In this document: positions 43,852-52,247 of the stretch, piece after piece | How the letters are laid out: each line of letters opens with the position of its first letter | Position numbering within the stretch: the first letter of the stretch is position 1 | Source: WLMZ01 sp043753895 | GTDB lineage: Bacteria; Actinomycetota; Acidimicrobiia; Acidimicrobiales; Ilumatobacteraceae | Direction of reading: 5' to 3' | Assembly: GCA_043753895.1 (NCBI GenBank) | Contig: JAYUWK010000146.1 | Coordinates: forward strand, 1-64,000 | Length of the DNA stretch: 64,000 nt | The notes under the pieces: model-generated | Database searches by the model: none | What the model was told of the DNA's origin: nothing | Seen by the model: the letters and a program-made list of their open reading frames with translations, nothing else | Program-made: the position numbers and the translations under genes

Positions 43852-43891
43852 GGCGTCAGCCGGCAACCAGCGGCGTCAGCCGGTAACCAGC
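43852..43891. repeat. 20-bp tandem duplication at the 3' end of a sensor kinase gene
   Basis: Two copies of GGCGTCAGCCGGYAACCAGC are head to tail (43852-43871, 43872-43891), differing at one base. The right copy contains the kinase's last codons (LVTG) and stop; the left copy would encode the same residues again, so it looks like a recent slippage duplication just past the stop, inside the convergent glyS-kinase gap. Confidence 0.85.
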
Positions 43892-45252
43892 GGGAGACGT
43901 ACCACGAATCGTGCCCCGCCCGTGGGTGACTGCGCTGCGGTCACCACGCCGTCCATCGCCTCGACCAGTTCTTTCACAATGGCGAGCCCGAGCCCGCTCG
44001 AATTCTCCTTGCGAGCTGGTGCATGTCGCGCAACGTAAAGCCGGTCGAACACGTGGGGCAGATCGGCTCCAGAGATACCAGGCCCGTCGTCGTCGACTGC
44101 GAGTACGGCCCACGTACTGTCCTGTGCCGTCGTGACGGTGACGGTGGCCGCTGCGTACTTCAGGGCGTTTTCCATGAGGTTTGCTGCCACCTGCGAGAGG
44201 CGATCATGATCGGCCGAGACCATCAGCTGACCGGTTCCGACATACTGAATGTGCACGTTGCGTTCTGCGGCGTCAATTTCGAATCCATCGATCGAAACCC
44301 GTGCAAGTGCAACAAGATCGATTCGTTCGAGATGTAGCGAGAACCCCTGAGCGCGCAACTTGGCGAGGTCGAGAAGATCGGCGACGAGACGTTCGAGTCG
44401 ACGCGCCTCACTCTGGATCACCAGCGCCGAGCGCTGAGGATCGCCCGCTCCGTCGCTGATGGCCTCGGCGTATCCGCGAATGGATGTGAGTGGCGTACGG
44501 AGGTCGTGTGACACCGACAGGAGGAACTGTTGCTCGAGAACGCGAGCGCGTTCGAGTTCGGCAGCCATGGCATTCACGGAACGGGCGAGATCGCTCAACT
44601 CGTCGGTGTGGTGCGGCGAGGGTTCGGGCAGTCGCGTCGACAGGTGGCCGCGGGCGATGTTCTTGGTGGCCTCACTCGCGTCGCGAATCGGCCGCGTTAG
44701 TCGGCGCCCCAGAATGATTGCCGCGCCGGCGCCGAGCGCAAGCGTGGCGAGTGCCGCGAGCAAAAAAGTGCGAAGGGAGGCGGACAATCCCGAATTGGCC
44801 TTTCGTGACAACAGCACAACAACCGTGTTGCCGTTCGGTAGGCGTGCGGGTGCCGCGGCGTAGACCAGGTTCCCACGGTTGCCTGAGACCACATCCAGCG
44901 CCTGCAGTTCGGCCGCATGGAGCGCATCGGCATCGAGGCCTGGTGGCAATGTATCGCCTGTGAACGTGCCGTTGCTCTGCAGTGTGAGAATCGACAGTCC
45001 ATCAAGCCTGAGAACGGTTCGGAAGGCGTTGAACAGACGTAGGCGCCGCTTCACGGCCGCCGGCGTGGCACTGATGGTGTCGTTGCTGATCACCGAATCC
45101 AAGCTGGCGGAAATCGAAACGGCCTGGTTGCGCAGCTCGACCTCGGTGGTATGGCGCGCTCGCAAATTACCCACGACGATCGTTCCGACACCCGCCACCA
45201 GCAGCGTGGCGAGAACCACCGACACGATCACGATGGTCAGCCGGCGGGTCAT
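43876..45252 (-). CDS. Sensor histidine kinase (BaeS/TcrY-like)
   Basis: A 458-aa membrane kinase. TM1 ~5-30, extracytoplasmic sensor ~31-157, TM2 ~160-182, HAMP ~184-238, HisKA with H249 (SVSHDLRTPL), HATPase_c with N box LMENALKYA, G1 DDDGPGI and G2 SSGLGLAIV. It is paired with the response regulator encoded 38 bp upstream on the same strand. The extracytoplasmic part gives no recognisable ligand domain. Confidence 0.9.
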   Translation of the reverse strand: MTRRLTIVIVSVVLATLLVAGVGTIVVGNLRARHTTEVELRNQAVSISASLDSVISNDTISATPAAVKRRLRLFNAFRTVLRLDGLSILTLQSNGTFTGDTLPPGLDADALHAAELQALDVVSGNRGNLVYAAAPARLPNGNTVVVLLSRKANSGLSASLRTFLLAALATLALGAGAAIILGRRLTRPIRDASEATKNIARGHLSTRLPEPSPHHTDELSDLARSVNAMAAELERARVLEQQFLLSVSHDLRTPLTSIRGYAEAISDGAGDPQRSALVIQSEARRLERLVADLLDLAKLRAQGFSLHLERIDLVALARVSIDGFEIDAAERNVHIQYVGTGQLMVSADHDRLSQVAANLMENALKYAAATVTVTTAQDSTWAVLAVDDDGPGISGADLPHVFDRLYVARHAPARKENSSGLGLAIVKELVEAMDGVVTAAQSPTGGARFVVRLPLVTG

Positions 45253-45290
45253 AGAGGATCACACTGTGCATGGTGCATATGAGGAAAGTG

Positions 45291-45974
45291 TTATCCCAGC
45301 CTGTATCCGATGCCCCACACCGTGGCGAGGGGTAGGTCCTCGCCAAGCTTCTTGCGGAGCTGGCGCACGTGCACGTCGACCGTGCGATCGTCGCCATACC
45401 AATCGGCACCCCACACGCCATCGAGCAGTTGCTGACGCGAGAGTGCGATGCCCTGATTGGTGGCGAGATAGGCGATGAGGTCGAACTCCCGGGTTGCCAA
45501 CGCAATGGGCTGACCCTTGAGTCGTACCTCGCGACGATTCACGTCGATGTCGAAGTCATCGCCGATGCTGATGACCGTTGCGTCGGTCGACCCAACAGGC
45601 TGGCCGCGCCGCAGGATGGCTTTGACCCGTGCGACGATCTCGCGTGGTGAGAACGGTTTCGTCACATAGTCGTCGGCGCCTAACTCGAGGCCGAGGACGC
45701 GGTCGATCTCGCCATCGCGGGCCGTGAGGAAGAGCACGGGCATCGAACTCCTCGCGCGAACGCGGCGACACACTTCGAAACCATCGATATCGGGCAGACC
45801 GATGTCGAGAATTGCCAGAACGGGGGACTGCTGCGAGATCAGGTCGAGCCCGCGTTCGCCTTCGGCGGCGAGCAGTACCCGAAAGCCTGCGCCGCGCAAG
45901 TAAGTGTCGAGCAGATCGGCGATGTTGGGATCGTCCTCGATGACGATGATCGTCTGTTCGCTGGCCATTGACAC
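45291..45974 (-). CDS. OmpR/PhoB-family response regulator
   Basis: A 227-aa regulator. Receiver: EDD at 13-15, phospho-acceptor D57 (AILDIGLPD), FLTARD and the KPFSPREI lysine. C-terminal winged helix: ATREFDLIAYLA, WGADWYGDDRTVDVHVRQLRKKL, TVWGIGYRL. The GTG at 45974 has a GAGG 9 nt upstream; ATG 45968 is the alternative. It is first in a two-gene operon with the kinase at 43876. Target genes are unknown. Confidence 0.9.
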   Translation of the reverse strand: MSMASEQTIIVIEDDPNIADLLDTYLRGAGFRVLLAAEGERGLDLISQQSPVLAILDIGLPDIDGFEVCRRVRARSSMPVLFLTARDGEIDRVLGLELGADDYVTKPFSPREIVARVKAILRRGQPVGSTDATVISIGDDFDIDVNRREVRLKGQPIALATREFDLIAYLATNQGIALSRQQLLDGVWGADWYGDDRTVDVHVRQLRKKLGEDLPLATVWGIGYRLG

Positions 45975-46049
45975 ATCGTTGCACCTCGATCATGATCGAC
46001 ACGTCATTCACTGTGTACGGTCGCTTTGCTACAACTCGAGCGCACCTGT

Positions 46050-46054
46050 GGAGG
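46050..46054 (+). promoter_or_regulatory. RBS supporting the GTG start at 46060
   Basis: GGAGG with a 5-nt spacer (CCGTC) to GTG 46060. It favours this start over the in-frame GTG at 46048, which would place the GGAGG inside the coding sequence. Confidence 0.6.
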
Positions 46055-46059
46055 CCGTC

Positions 46060-46365
46060 GTGTCACAAGTAACTGTCATTGCCAAGATCCCAGCAGTACC
46101 CGGCCAGCGAGTGCAGCTCGTTGCAGCCATGCAGAGTGCACTCGACACTGCGGCGAGCGAGACCGGCACGCGTTATTACATCCTGCACGAGGACGCCGTC
46201 GACGCCGATGTGCTGTGGATGTATGAGATGTACGAGGACCAGGATGCGCTGGACCTCCACTCAGGAAGTGAGAGCTTCAAGGCGCTCGGGCCTGCGATTC
46301 GGCCGTTTCTCGGCGGACGGCCTGAGCTCACGTTCGCAACACCGATCGGCGGCAAAGGGTTCTGA
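46060..46365 (+). CDS. Antibiotic-biosynthesis-monooxygenase-domain protein (ABM/YgiN-like)
   Basis: A 101-aa single-domain ferredoxin-like protein. SQVTVIAKIPAVPGQRVQL begins the first strand, TRYYILHEDAVDADVLWMYEMYEDQDALDLH is the core (aromatic-rich strand, then helix), and a terminal helix follows. ABM-fold proteins act as small cofactorless monooxygenases or quinol monooxygenases, or as heme-binding proteins; which applies here cannot be seen. It is divergent from the response regulator at 45974 and convergent with the DUF2071 gene. Confidence 0.82.
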   Translation: MSQVTVIAKIPAVPGQRVQLVAAMQSALDTAASETGTRYYILHEDAVDADVLWMYEMYEDQDALDLHSGSESFKALGPAIRPFLGGRPELTFATPIGGKGF

Positions 46366-46376
46366 CCCATCGGTCG

Positions 46377-47123
46377 TCAGCGATCGGTGGAAGGGTTTCG
46401 TGAGATCCGATACGGCAGGCTCACCCGCACGTGGACACCGGGGGAGTACTGCACGATCGGTTCACCGCTTGGCGTGCTCAGGCCCGTAGCGGTGACGAGC
46501 TGATCGTCGTAACGTTCCAGGGTCGCACGATGCAGGGTCCATAGGTCGTGGTGAGCACGTGCCCCCCAATTCGACCCGAACATCGTGCTGTAGAGGCGCC
46601 AGCGCGCTGACAGGAAGTGGTCGCGCTCGTCGAGTTCGTCGGCGCGAATGGGCTCGCCGATGCGAACGCTCACGTCGCTGCTCGCACCTCGCGGACCGGG
46701 CCAGCGGCGTACACATCGATAGTCGGTGCGATCGCTCGTGACTGCCACTGACATCTTCGACCACAGGTATGGCAACCGGTAGCCCGCCTGCGCGGCGAGC
46801 ACGGCGGCCAGACGACCAGCATCGAGGCTGAAGAACCAGATGCCCTCGGTGCCGTCCGCCGCGGTCACGTAGGTTCGTACGTTGGTCTCGGGGAACACCG
46901 ACAACCACGGCACCACGCCGACCAGCGGAAACTGCACACGCATTACGAAGGGCACCAGCGAGATCCACGCCCGGTCATCGAAGGTCTGCACGGTGAGGCC
47001 GGGAGGCAGATGGCGCTGCACCTCGGCAGGGTCGTACGCCCAGTGCACGAACGTGAGCTGTTCCCAACCCATCTGCATGACGGGATGTGAGACGACGACG
47101 GTGGGATTCGGACCATGGGTCAC
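46377..47123 (-). CDS. DUF2071 (YqjF-family) protein
   Basis: A 248-aa protein matching YqjF/DUF2071: an N-terminal MGWEQLTFVHWAYDPAEVQRHLPPGL, then WISLVPFVM, FPETNVRTYV, and FFSLDAGRLAAV. This fold resembles acetoacetate decarboxylase, but no catalytic lysine motif is recognised and the family's function is unknown. The GTG start at 47123; it is divergent from trpC, so the two share ~70 bp of upstream sequence. Confidence 0.82.
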   Translation of the reverse strand: MTHGPNPTVVVSHPVMQMGWEQLTFVHWAYDPAEVQRHLPPGLTVQTFDDRAWISLVPFVMRVQFPLVGVVPWLSVFPETNVRTYVTAADGTEGIWFFSLDAGRLAAVLAAQAGYRLPYLWSKMSVAVTSDRTDYRCVRRWPGPRGASSDVSVRIGEPIRADELDERDHFLSARWRLYSTMFGSNWGARAHHDLWTLHRATLERYDDQLVTATGLSTPSGEPIVQYSPGVHVRVSLPYRISRNPSTDR

Positions 47124-47194
47124 GGAATCAGGCTAGGACCTCGTTGCGCCGTCGAGCAGTTGATGGCGCAGAGATGGATAGCGTCATGCGGCAC

Positions 47195-47983
47195 ATGGCT
47201 ACGTATCTCGACCGAATCCTCAACCGCCATCGCGAGGTCGCCGCCGCCGATCAGCGACTGCTGGCTGACCTCGTCGCCGAGGCCTGCGCGCAGCCGGACA
47301 CGCGACCCTTCGCTGACTCGCTGCGTCGCGCAGTGTCTAGCGGCGATTTGGCCGTCATCAGTGAGATCAAGCGCCGTTCGCCCTCGAAGGGGGCCTTGAA
47401 CGCCGACCTCGATCCGGCTGCGTTGGCAGGTCTGTATGAACGCGGCGGGGCCGCTGCGTTATCGGTGCTCACCGACGTGGAGTTCTTCGATGGCTCGACT
47501 ACCGATCTGCGTACGGCACGTGCGGCGGTGTCGTTGCCCGTGTTGCGCAAGGACTTCACCCTCGACGCGCGCGATGTGTGCGACGCGCGGCTGATGGGTG
47601 CTGACTGCGTCCTGCTCATAGCAGCGGCGCTGACCGCTCGCGAGTTGGTCGAGATGCACCTTGTGGCCGACGAGATCGGCATCGAGGTCCTTGTGGAGAT
47701 TCACGACGAACCCGAGTTGGATACTGCACTCACAGCCGGTGCCCGTATGGTCGGCGTCAACCAGCGCGACCTCGTCACGTTCCGTGTGGATCACGAGCGT
47801 GCCGTGCGTATGGTGGGTCTCATCCCTGACGGCGTGGTGAAGATCGCCGAGAGTGGTGTGCGCGGCGCGCACGATGCCCGTCAACTTCAGCTCGCCGGCT
47901 ATCACGCTGTGCTCGTCGGCGAATCGTTGGTGACCGCGCTCGATCCAGTCGACACGCTTCGGCAACTGCGCACCGGTCGCTGA
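47195..47983 (+). CDS. trpC: Indole-3-glycerol-phosphate synthase
   Basis: A 262-aa TIM barrel. The N-terminal helix MATYLDRILNRHREVAAAD, phosphate/active-site strand ISEIKRRSPSKG, VLRKDFTLD, the ARLMGADCVLLIAAAL strand, VGVNQRDL and IAESGVR are all present. It converts CdRP to indole-3-glycerol phosphate. ATGs at 47186 and 47174 are alternative starts. It leads the local trp run C-F-B-A; an 82-bp gap to trpF suggests one transcript. Confidence 0.93.
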   Translation: MATYLDRILNRHREVAAADQRLLADLVAEACAQPDTRPFADSLRRAVSSGDLAVISEIKRRSPSKGALNADLDPAALAGLYERGGAAALSVLTDVEFFDGSTTDLRTARAAVSLPVLRKDFTLDARDVCDARLMGADCVLLIAAALTARELVEMHLVADEIGIEVLVEIHDEPELDTALTAGARMVGVNQRDLVTFRVDHERAVRMVGLIPDGVVKIAESGVRGAHDARQLQLAGYHAVLVGESLVTALDPVDTLRQLRTGR

Positions 47984-48065
47984 GACGCTGCGTCCCTCGC
48001 CCGCTCGTCAAACAGCGAGAACAAACAGGCAATCCCCAGCGTCGCGCTGTACGGTGCTGAGCGGA

Positions 48066-48722
48066 ATGTTCGTCAAGATCTGTGGAATCACCAACGAAGA
48101 CGATGCGCTGTTTGCCGTGGCAATGGGCGCGGACGCAGTGGGATTTGTCTTCGCGCCGTCGCCTCGTCAGATCGCTGCGCAGCAGGTGTACGACATCACC
48201 CGTCGCCTTCCACCGGAGATTCTCACGGTCGGAGTGTTTCGCGACGAGCACCCGAGCCGCGTCATCGACATCGTCAATCGCTCCGGCGTGCGCGCCGTGC
48301 AACTGCATGGCCACGAGACTCCAGCTGACGTCGCAGAAGTTGCGACCCAGGTGCGTTGGGTCATCAAGGGGCTCTCCGCCGGCACCACCGACGCTCGTCG
48401 AGCAGATCAATTCGGCACCGACCTCATCCTGGTCGATGCCTCGTCTCCTGGCTCCGGCACGATGTTTGACTGGTCGCTGATGGACGACATTCCCGACGGA
48501 CTACGCATCATCCTTGCCGGTGGGCTCACTCCCGACAACGTGGCCAACGCGGTACAGCGGGTGCGACCGTGGGGTGTCGATGTGTCGACGGGTGTCGAAC
48601 GGTCGCCGGGTAAGAAGGACGCGTTGCAGGTGAAGGCGTTCATCGAGCGCGCCCGTCAGGCTGCTCCCGAGCAGTACGTCGGGCCGGACGAGATGCCCTA
48701 CGACTGGATGGACGACGAATAG
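48066..48722 (+). CDS. trpF: Phosphoribosylanthranilate isomerase
   Basis: A 218-aa TIM barrel. MFVKICGITNEDDA carries the catalytic Cys (KICG); GFVFAPSPRQI, AVQLHGHE, ILVDASSPGSGTMFDWSL (catalytic Asp and phosphate loop), LAGGLTPDNV and GVDVSTGVERSPGKKD follow. It isomerises PRA to CdRP. A 25-residue C-terminal tail (QAAPEQYVGPDEMPYDWMDDE) is acidic and not part of the barrel. Having separate trpF and trpC is typical of actinobacteria that do not rely on PriA alone. Confidence 0.94.
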   Translation: MFVKICGITNEDDALFAVAMGADAVGFVFAPSPRQIAAQQVYDITRRLPPEILTVGVFRDEHPSRVIDIVNRSGVRAVQLHGHETPADVAEVATQVRWVIKGLSAGTTDARRADQFGTDLILVDASSPGSGTMFDWSLMDDIPDGLRIILAGGLTPDNVANAVQRVRPWGVDVSTGVERSPGKKDALQVKAFIERARQAAPEQYVGPDEMPYDWMDDE

Positions 48723-48740
48723 CCCTCTGCAGGGCTCGTG

Positions 48741-48746
48741 AAAGGA
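48741..48746 (+). promoter_or_regulatory. RBS deciding the trpB start
   Basis: AAAGGA with a 6-nt spacer to GTG 48753. It excludes the in-frame GTG at 48738, which lies upstream of this site, and favours 48753 over ATG 48762. Confidence 0.65.
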
Positions 48747-48752
48747 AAAACT

Positions 48753-49913
48753 GTGACGATCATGGCCGAACCCTCCGCAGAGGGTCGCTTTGGTGAATTT
48801 GGTGGCCGCTTCGTGCCGGAAACGCTGGTTCCGGCATGTCAAGAACTCGAGGCTGCTTTTCGTGAGGCCTGGGCCGACCCGTCGTTTCGCGCCGAACTGC
48901 ATCAGCTGCTGAAGGAGTACGCCGGACGTCCGAGCATCATCACCGAGTGCCACAATCTAGGGCGCACCCTTGGCATCCGCTTGATCCTGAAGCGTGAAGA
49001 CCTCAATCACACCGGCTCGCACAAGATCAACAACGTGCTCGGTCAGGCGCTGCTTGCCAAGCGCATGGGCAAGACCCGACTCGTTGCCGAGACGGGTGCT
49101 GGCCAACACGGCGTGGCGAGCGCTACCGCGGCCGCACTGTTTGGTATGTCGTGCAAGGTGTACATGGGCGCCGTCGATGTCGAGCGTCAGGCGCTCAACG
49201 TGTTTCGGATGAAGTTGCTCGGCGCCGAAGTCGAGGCTGTACACAGCGGAAGCCGCACGCTGAAAGACGCGGTGAACGAGGCAATGCGCGATTGGGTGGC
49301 CACTGTCGGCGAGACGCACTACTGCCTCGGATCCGTGATGGGACCACATCCCTATCCATGGATGGTTCGCGAGTTTCACCGGGTCATCGGCGACGAGGCA
49401 AGTGCGCAGTGTCGCGAACTTCTCGGTGGCAGCGACCCCGATTTCATCGTCGCGTGCGTCGGCGGAGGCTCGAATGCGATGGGCATCTTCAGCGGCTTCA
49501 TCGACACTGACGCGCGCCTCATCGGTGTCGAACCCGCCGGAGGTGCGGCCGTCGGGCGTGGCGTGCCGGGTGTGGTGCACGGCATGCGCAGCTACCTGAT
49601 GCAGGACGAATACGGTCAGGTGCAGGAGGCACACTCCATCTCCGCTGGCCTCGATTATCCCGGAGTCGGTCCCGAGCACTCGTACCTTGCGTCCATCGGT
49701 CGGGCCGAATACCCCACGGTCACCGACGCCGAAGTGATCGACGCCTTTCAGTTGATGGCCCGAGCCGAGGGCATCATCCCCGCACTCGAATGTGCACACG
49801 CGATGGCATGGATCGCGAGGGAGGCGCCGTCGATGCAGGGCAAGGTCGTGTTGATGAACCTGTCGGGTCGCGGTGACAAAGACGTTGCGCAGATGATGGA
49901 GATCCTCGGCTGA
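48753..49913 (+). CDS. trpB: Tryptophan synthase beta subunit
   Basis: A 386-aa PLP enzyme. EGRFGEFGGRFVPETL at the N-terminus, PLP lysine in the LNHTGSHKINN motif, GAGQHGVASA, the phosphate-binding VGGGSNAMG, and HSISAGLDYPGVGPEH are all classic TrpB1 landmarks. It condenses indole with serine. The stop overlaps the trpA start by 1 nt (TGATG), which couples production of the two subunits of the alpha2beta2 complex. Confidence 0.97.
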   Translation: MTIMAEPSAEGRFGEFGGRFVPETLVPACQELEAAFREAWADPSFRAELHQLLKEYAGRPSIITECHNLGRTLGIRLILKREDLNHTGSHKINNVLGQALLAKRMGKTRLVAETGAGQHGVASATAAALFGMSCKVYMGAVDVERQALNVFRMKLLGAEVEAVHSGSRTLKDAVNEAMRDWVATVGETHYCLGSVMGPHPYPWMVREFHRVIGDEASAQCRELLGGSDPDFIVACVGGGSNAMGIFSGFIDTDARLIGVEPAGGAAVGRGVPGVVHGMRSYLMQDEYGQVQEAHSISAGLDYPGVGPEHSYLASIGRAEYPTVTDAEVIDAFQLMARAEGIIPALECAHAMAWIAREAPSMQGKVVLMNLSGRGDKDVAQMMEILG

Positions 49914-50686
49914 TGACCTTCGGACGGATGGAGACCGAGTTCAGGGCCAAGCGCGAAGCGGGCCGCAAGTTGTTGGTTCCCTACATCACCGGCGGGCTCA
50001 CCGGTTGGCAGCAGGCCATCCGCGCCGCGGCTGACGCAGGTGCCGACGCGATCGAGATCGGCATTCCGTTCTCCGATCCCGTGATGGACGGCCCGATCAT
50101 CCAAGAAGCCTCGCAGCGTGCGCTCGATGCCGGCGTGACTCCCGTGAGCATCTTCGACGAGGCCCGCGAGCTCGAGGTGGGCATCCCGCTTGCGGTGATG
50201 TGTTACTACAACACTGTGCATCACGCCGGACACGAGCGATTCGCGTATCAACTGCTCAGCGCCGGTATTTCTGCGGCGATCGTGCCCGACCTGCCGCTCG
50301 AGGAATCAGGGTTGTGGTGCGCAGCGGCCGATGCTGTCGGCATTGAAACCGTCATGCTTGCTGCACCGACCGCCCCCGACGAGCGGCTTCCCCGAGTGGC
50401 GTCACGGGCGCGGGGGTTCGTCTATTCGGTTGGTCTGCTCGGCGTCACGGGTGAACGCGAGTCGCTTGCGGCATCTGCCACGGCGTTGGCCCGCCGGCTG
50501 AAAGCCATCACCGATGTGCCGGTGCTCGTTGGCGTGGGGGTGTCGAACGCCGAGCAGGCCCGCCAGGCATGCACGGTTGCCGATGGCGTGATCCAAGGCG
50601 CCAGTGTGGTTCGCAGGCTCATGGACGGCGGCCCCGAAGCAGTGGGTGACTACGTGGCCGAAGTGCGCGCAGCAATTCAGCACTAA
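49913..50686 (+). CDS. trpA: Tryptophan synthase alpha subunit
   Basis: A 257-aa TIM barrel. Catalytic Glu in ADAIEIGIPFSDPVMDGP, the following Asp in PDLPLEES, YSVGLLGVTGER loop, and VGVGVSNAEQA phosphate site. It cleaves indole-3-glycerol phosphate to indole, passed to TrpB. It ends the trp run; trpE, trpG and trpD are not in the window, so the pathway is completed elsewhere. Confidence 0.96.
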   Translation: MTFGRMETEFRAKREAGRKLLVPYITGGLTGWQQAIRAAADAGADAIEIGIPFSDPVMDGPIIQEASQRALDAGVTPVSIFDEARELEVGIPLAVMCYYNTVHHAGHERFAYQLLSAGISAAIVPDLPLEESGLWCAAADAVGIETVMLAAPTAPDERLPRVASRARGFVYSVGLLGVTGERESLAASATALARRLKAITDVPVLVGVGVSNAEQARQACTVADGVIQGASVVRRLMDGGPEAVGDYVAEVRAAIQH

Positions 50687-50752
50687 ATATTTCATCCAGA
50701 CCGACTCGCGCTCCGTAGAGAGTGTGTGACGCAGTCGTTGCGTCAAGACCCC

Positions 50753-50758
50753 AAGGAG
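50753..50758 (+). promoter_or_regulatory. RBS deciding the fasciclin lipoprotein start
   Basis: AAGGAG with a 6-nt spacer to GTG 50765, which is also the first codon of the signal peptide. Just upstream, GACGCA-GTCGT-TGCGTC (50728-50744) is a 6-bp inverted repeat that could be a small hairpin or operator. Confidence 0.7.
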
Positions 50759-50764
50759 TTCCAC

Positions 50765-51334
50765 GTGAACAAGAAATTCCTCGTCTTTGCCCCCGTGCTG
50801 GTTGCGTCGTTGACGCTTGCAGCCTGTGGTAGCGACAGTAAGACCGCAACACCAGCCACCACCCCGGCCACGGCCGCGATGACCGATGGCACCACCGCAG
50901 CGGGACCTGGCAACATTGTTGATGTAGCCGTGCTTGCTGGCTCGTTCAAGACCCTCATTGCAGCCGCCACCGCAGCGGGCCTCGCCGAAACCCTGTCTGG
51001 CCCCGGTCCCCTCACCGTCTTTGCGCCGACTGACGACGCCTTTGCGAAGTTGCCAGCCGGCCTCGTCGAGAAGCTGCTGTTGCCCGCCAACAAAGCGACG
51101 CTTGTGAAGATCCTCACCTACCACGTAGTGCCAGCGAAGGTGCTTGCTGCCGATGTGAAGACCGGCGACGTTGCATCGGTCGAGGGTTCGAAGCTTTCTC
51201 TCAAGGCCGCTGATGGCAAGGTCATGGTCAATACTGCGACCGTCACCACCGCCGACATCATGGCCAGCAATGGCGTGATCCATGTCATCGATCAGGTCCT
51301 GGTTCCCCCGGACGTGGATGTCACCAAACTCTAA
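50765..51334 (+). CDS. Fasciclin (FAS1)-domain lipoprotein
   Basis: A 189-aa secreted lipoprotein. The signal peptide VNKKFLVFAPVLVASLTLAAC ends in the lipobox LAAC; a low-complexity Thr/Ala linker follows (~25-50). One FAS1 domain (~52-189) has the H1 motif GPGPLTVFAPTDDAF and the YH box LTYHVVPAKV, ending NGVIHVIDQVLVPP (H2). It resembles mycobacterial MPT70/MPT83. Role: surface adhesion or envelope interactions in this family. It is monocistronic, ended by the hairpin at 51355-51380. Confidence 0.92.
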   Translation: MNKKFLVFAPVLVASLTLAACGSDSKTATPATTPATAAMTDGTTAAGPGNIVDVAVLAGSFKTLIAAATAAGLAETLSGPGPLTVFAPTDDAFAKLPAGLVEKLLLPANKATLVKILTYHVVPAKVLAADVKTGDVASVEGSKLSLKAADGKVMVNTATVTTADIMASNGVIHVIDQVLVPPDVDVTKL

Positions 51335-51354
51335 GCTGCTGACACCACGATGAA

Positions 51355-51380
51355 CGAAGGGGCCCTGCGGGGCCCCTTCG
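51355..51380 (+). terminator. Hairpin terminator after the fasciclin gene
   Basis: A perfect 11-bp GC-rich stem (51355-51365 with 51370-51380) has a TGCG tetraloop, 21 nt after the stop codon. There is no U-tract, as is common for actinobacterial stem-only terminators. Confidence 0.85.
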
Positions 51381-51431
51381 TCGCGTCTGGGATCCGCGTC
51401 CAATCGACGCGATCGGACTAGAAGTGACGGC

Positions 51432-51758
51432 ATGAGAAGTGAGCACTGCGACCTGTGTGAAGCCGCCCGAATCACTCCGTGGTTCTACGAAGATGAGGTG
51501 TGCTGGATCGCGGAGTGCGAGATCTGCTCGGTGCCGATGGTGGTCTGGCGCGAACACGATGCTTCACCGCCACAGGCGGTGAAGGAGTACTTGCACCAAC
51601 GGCTCGAGCGTGTGGTCGCAGCGCACTTCGACTTTGTGCATTACGTGGATGACAACATGCGCAACATTCCGGACCACTACCACGCGCATGCGCGCCCTCG
51701 TGGAGGCTTCTTCGGCCACAGCCTCAAGCGTGACACGCGAGGCGGTGAACAGGACTAG
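51432..51758 (+). CDS. Small cysteine-rich conserved hypothetical protein (putative zinc site)
   Basis: A 108-aa protein. CDLC at 6-9 and CEIC at 29-32 could form a four-Cys zinc ribbon, with a further Cys at 24. The second half is His-rich, ending IPDHYHAHARPRGG. The patterning (CDLC, WFYEDEVCW) recalls the start of HIT-type proteins, but the HxHxH catalytic triad context of HIT hydrolases is not convincingly present and the protein is short. I recognise it only as a conserved actinobacterial type; function unknown. Start ATG 51432. Confidence 0.72.
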   Translation: MRSEHCDLCEAARITPWFYEDEVCWIAECEICSVPMVVWREHDASPPQAVKEYLHQRLERVVAAHFDFVHYVDDNMRNIPDHYHAHARPRGGFFGHSLKRDTRGGEQD

Positions 51759-52247
51759 TTCCACAGACAACAGCCGCCGTTGCGTGCGTCGGGATGGCAG
51801 CAACGGTAAAGACTCAGATACGACAAGTCAGGAACCCACGCACAGTGGGCGCCTCTGAACAATCAAGAGATCTGATTCTGGCGACGACTGGTCAACTAGA
51901 TCGTCGGGCATGAGTGCACCCGGCTAGAGGTACACCACAGATCGTGAACTTTCTCAGGGTGAGAAAGTATTCACGAAGAGTGGGAAAAATCACAGAAGAC
52001 GAATAACAATTCCACGCATTTCCCTGACCTCCTCACCTGATTCAGGAGCATCGCCCCTTGCCAACGGAGATATGTCTAACACGCCCAGCTCTCGCGCGCA
52101 AGGAAAAGAAACCGATAAGGAATCGGAAATCTTCGTCACCCTTCGTAGCGAGACCACACAACGCGGTCGCAGTTGAAGGAACCCGAACGAAATGCCGGGA
52201 TCCAAGGCACTCGAGTCCTGTTTCCGCGATCGCCGGAGGGTCGGCTA
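51759..52247. other. 489-bp gene-free, AT-richer intergenic region
   Basis: No protein-like frame or tRNA was recognised. The middle part (~51955-52140) is visibly richer in A/T than its surroundings, with runs such as GGGAAAAATCACAG and AAGGAAAAGAAACC. It contains a large imperfect palindrome (51942-51976), and a weak hairpin CCGTTGC/GCAACGG (51777-51806) that could end the preceding gene. It may hold a promoter, a small RNA or decayed foreign DNA. Confidence 0.5.
51942..51976. repeat. Large palindrome/hairpin in the gene-free region
   Basis: Outer arms TCGTGAA (51942-51948) and TTCACGA (51970-51976), inner arms CTTTCTCA (51949-51956) and TGAGAAAG (51960-51967), a GGG loop (51957-51959) and a 2-nt bulge (TA, 51968-51969). 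In total 15 pairs in two blocks. It is far from any gene end (more than 180 bp from the upstream stop, more than 270 bp from the downstream start), so it is not an obvious terminator. Candidates are an sRNA hairpin, an operator or an element end. Confidence 0.7.

Noticed and set aside
52170..52247. tRNA-like T-arm phrase (CTCGAGTCC) upstream of the peroxiredoxin gene
   Set aside because: No pairing stem around it, no acceptor arm or anticodon arm could be drawn.
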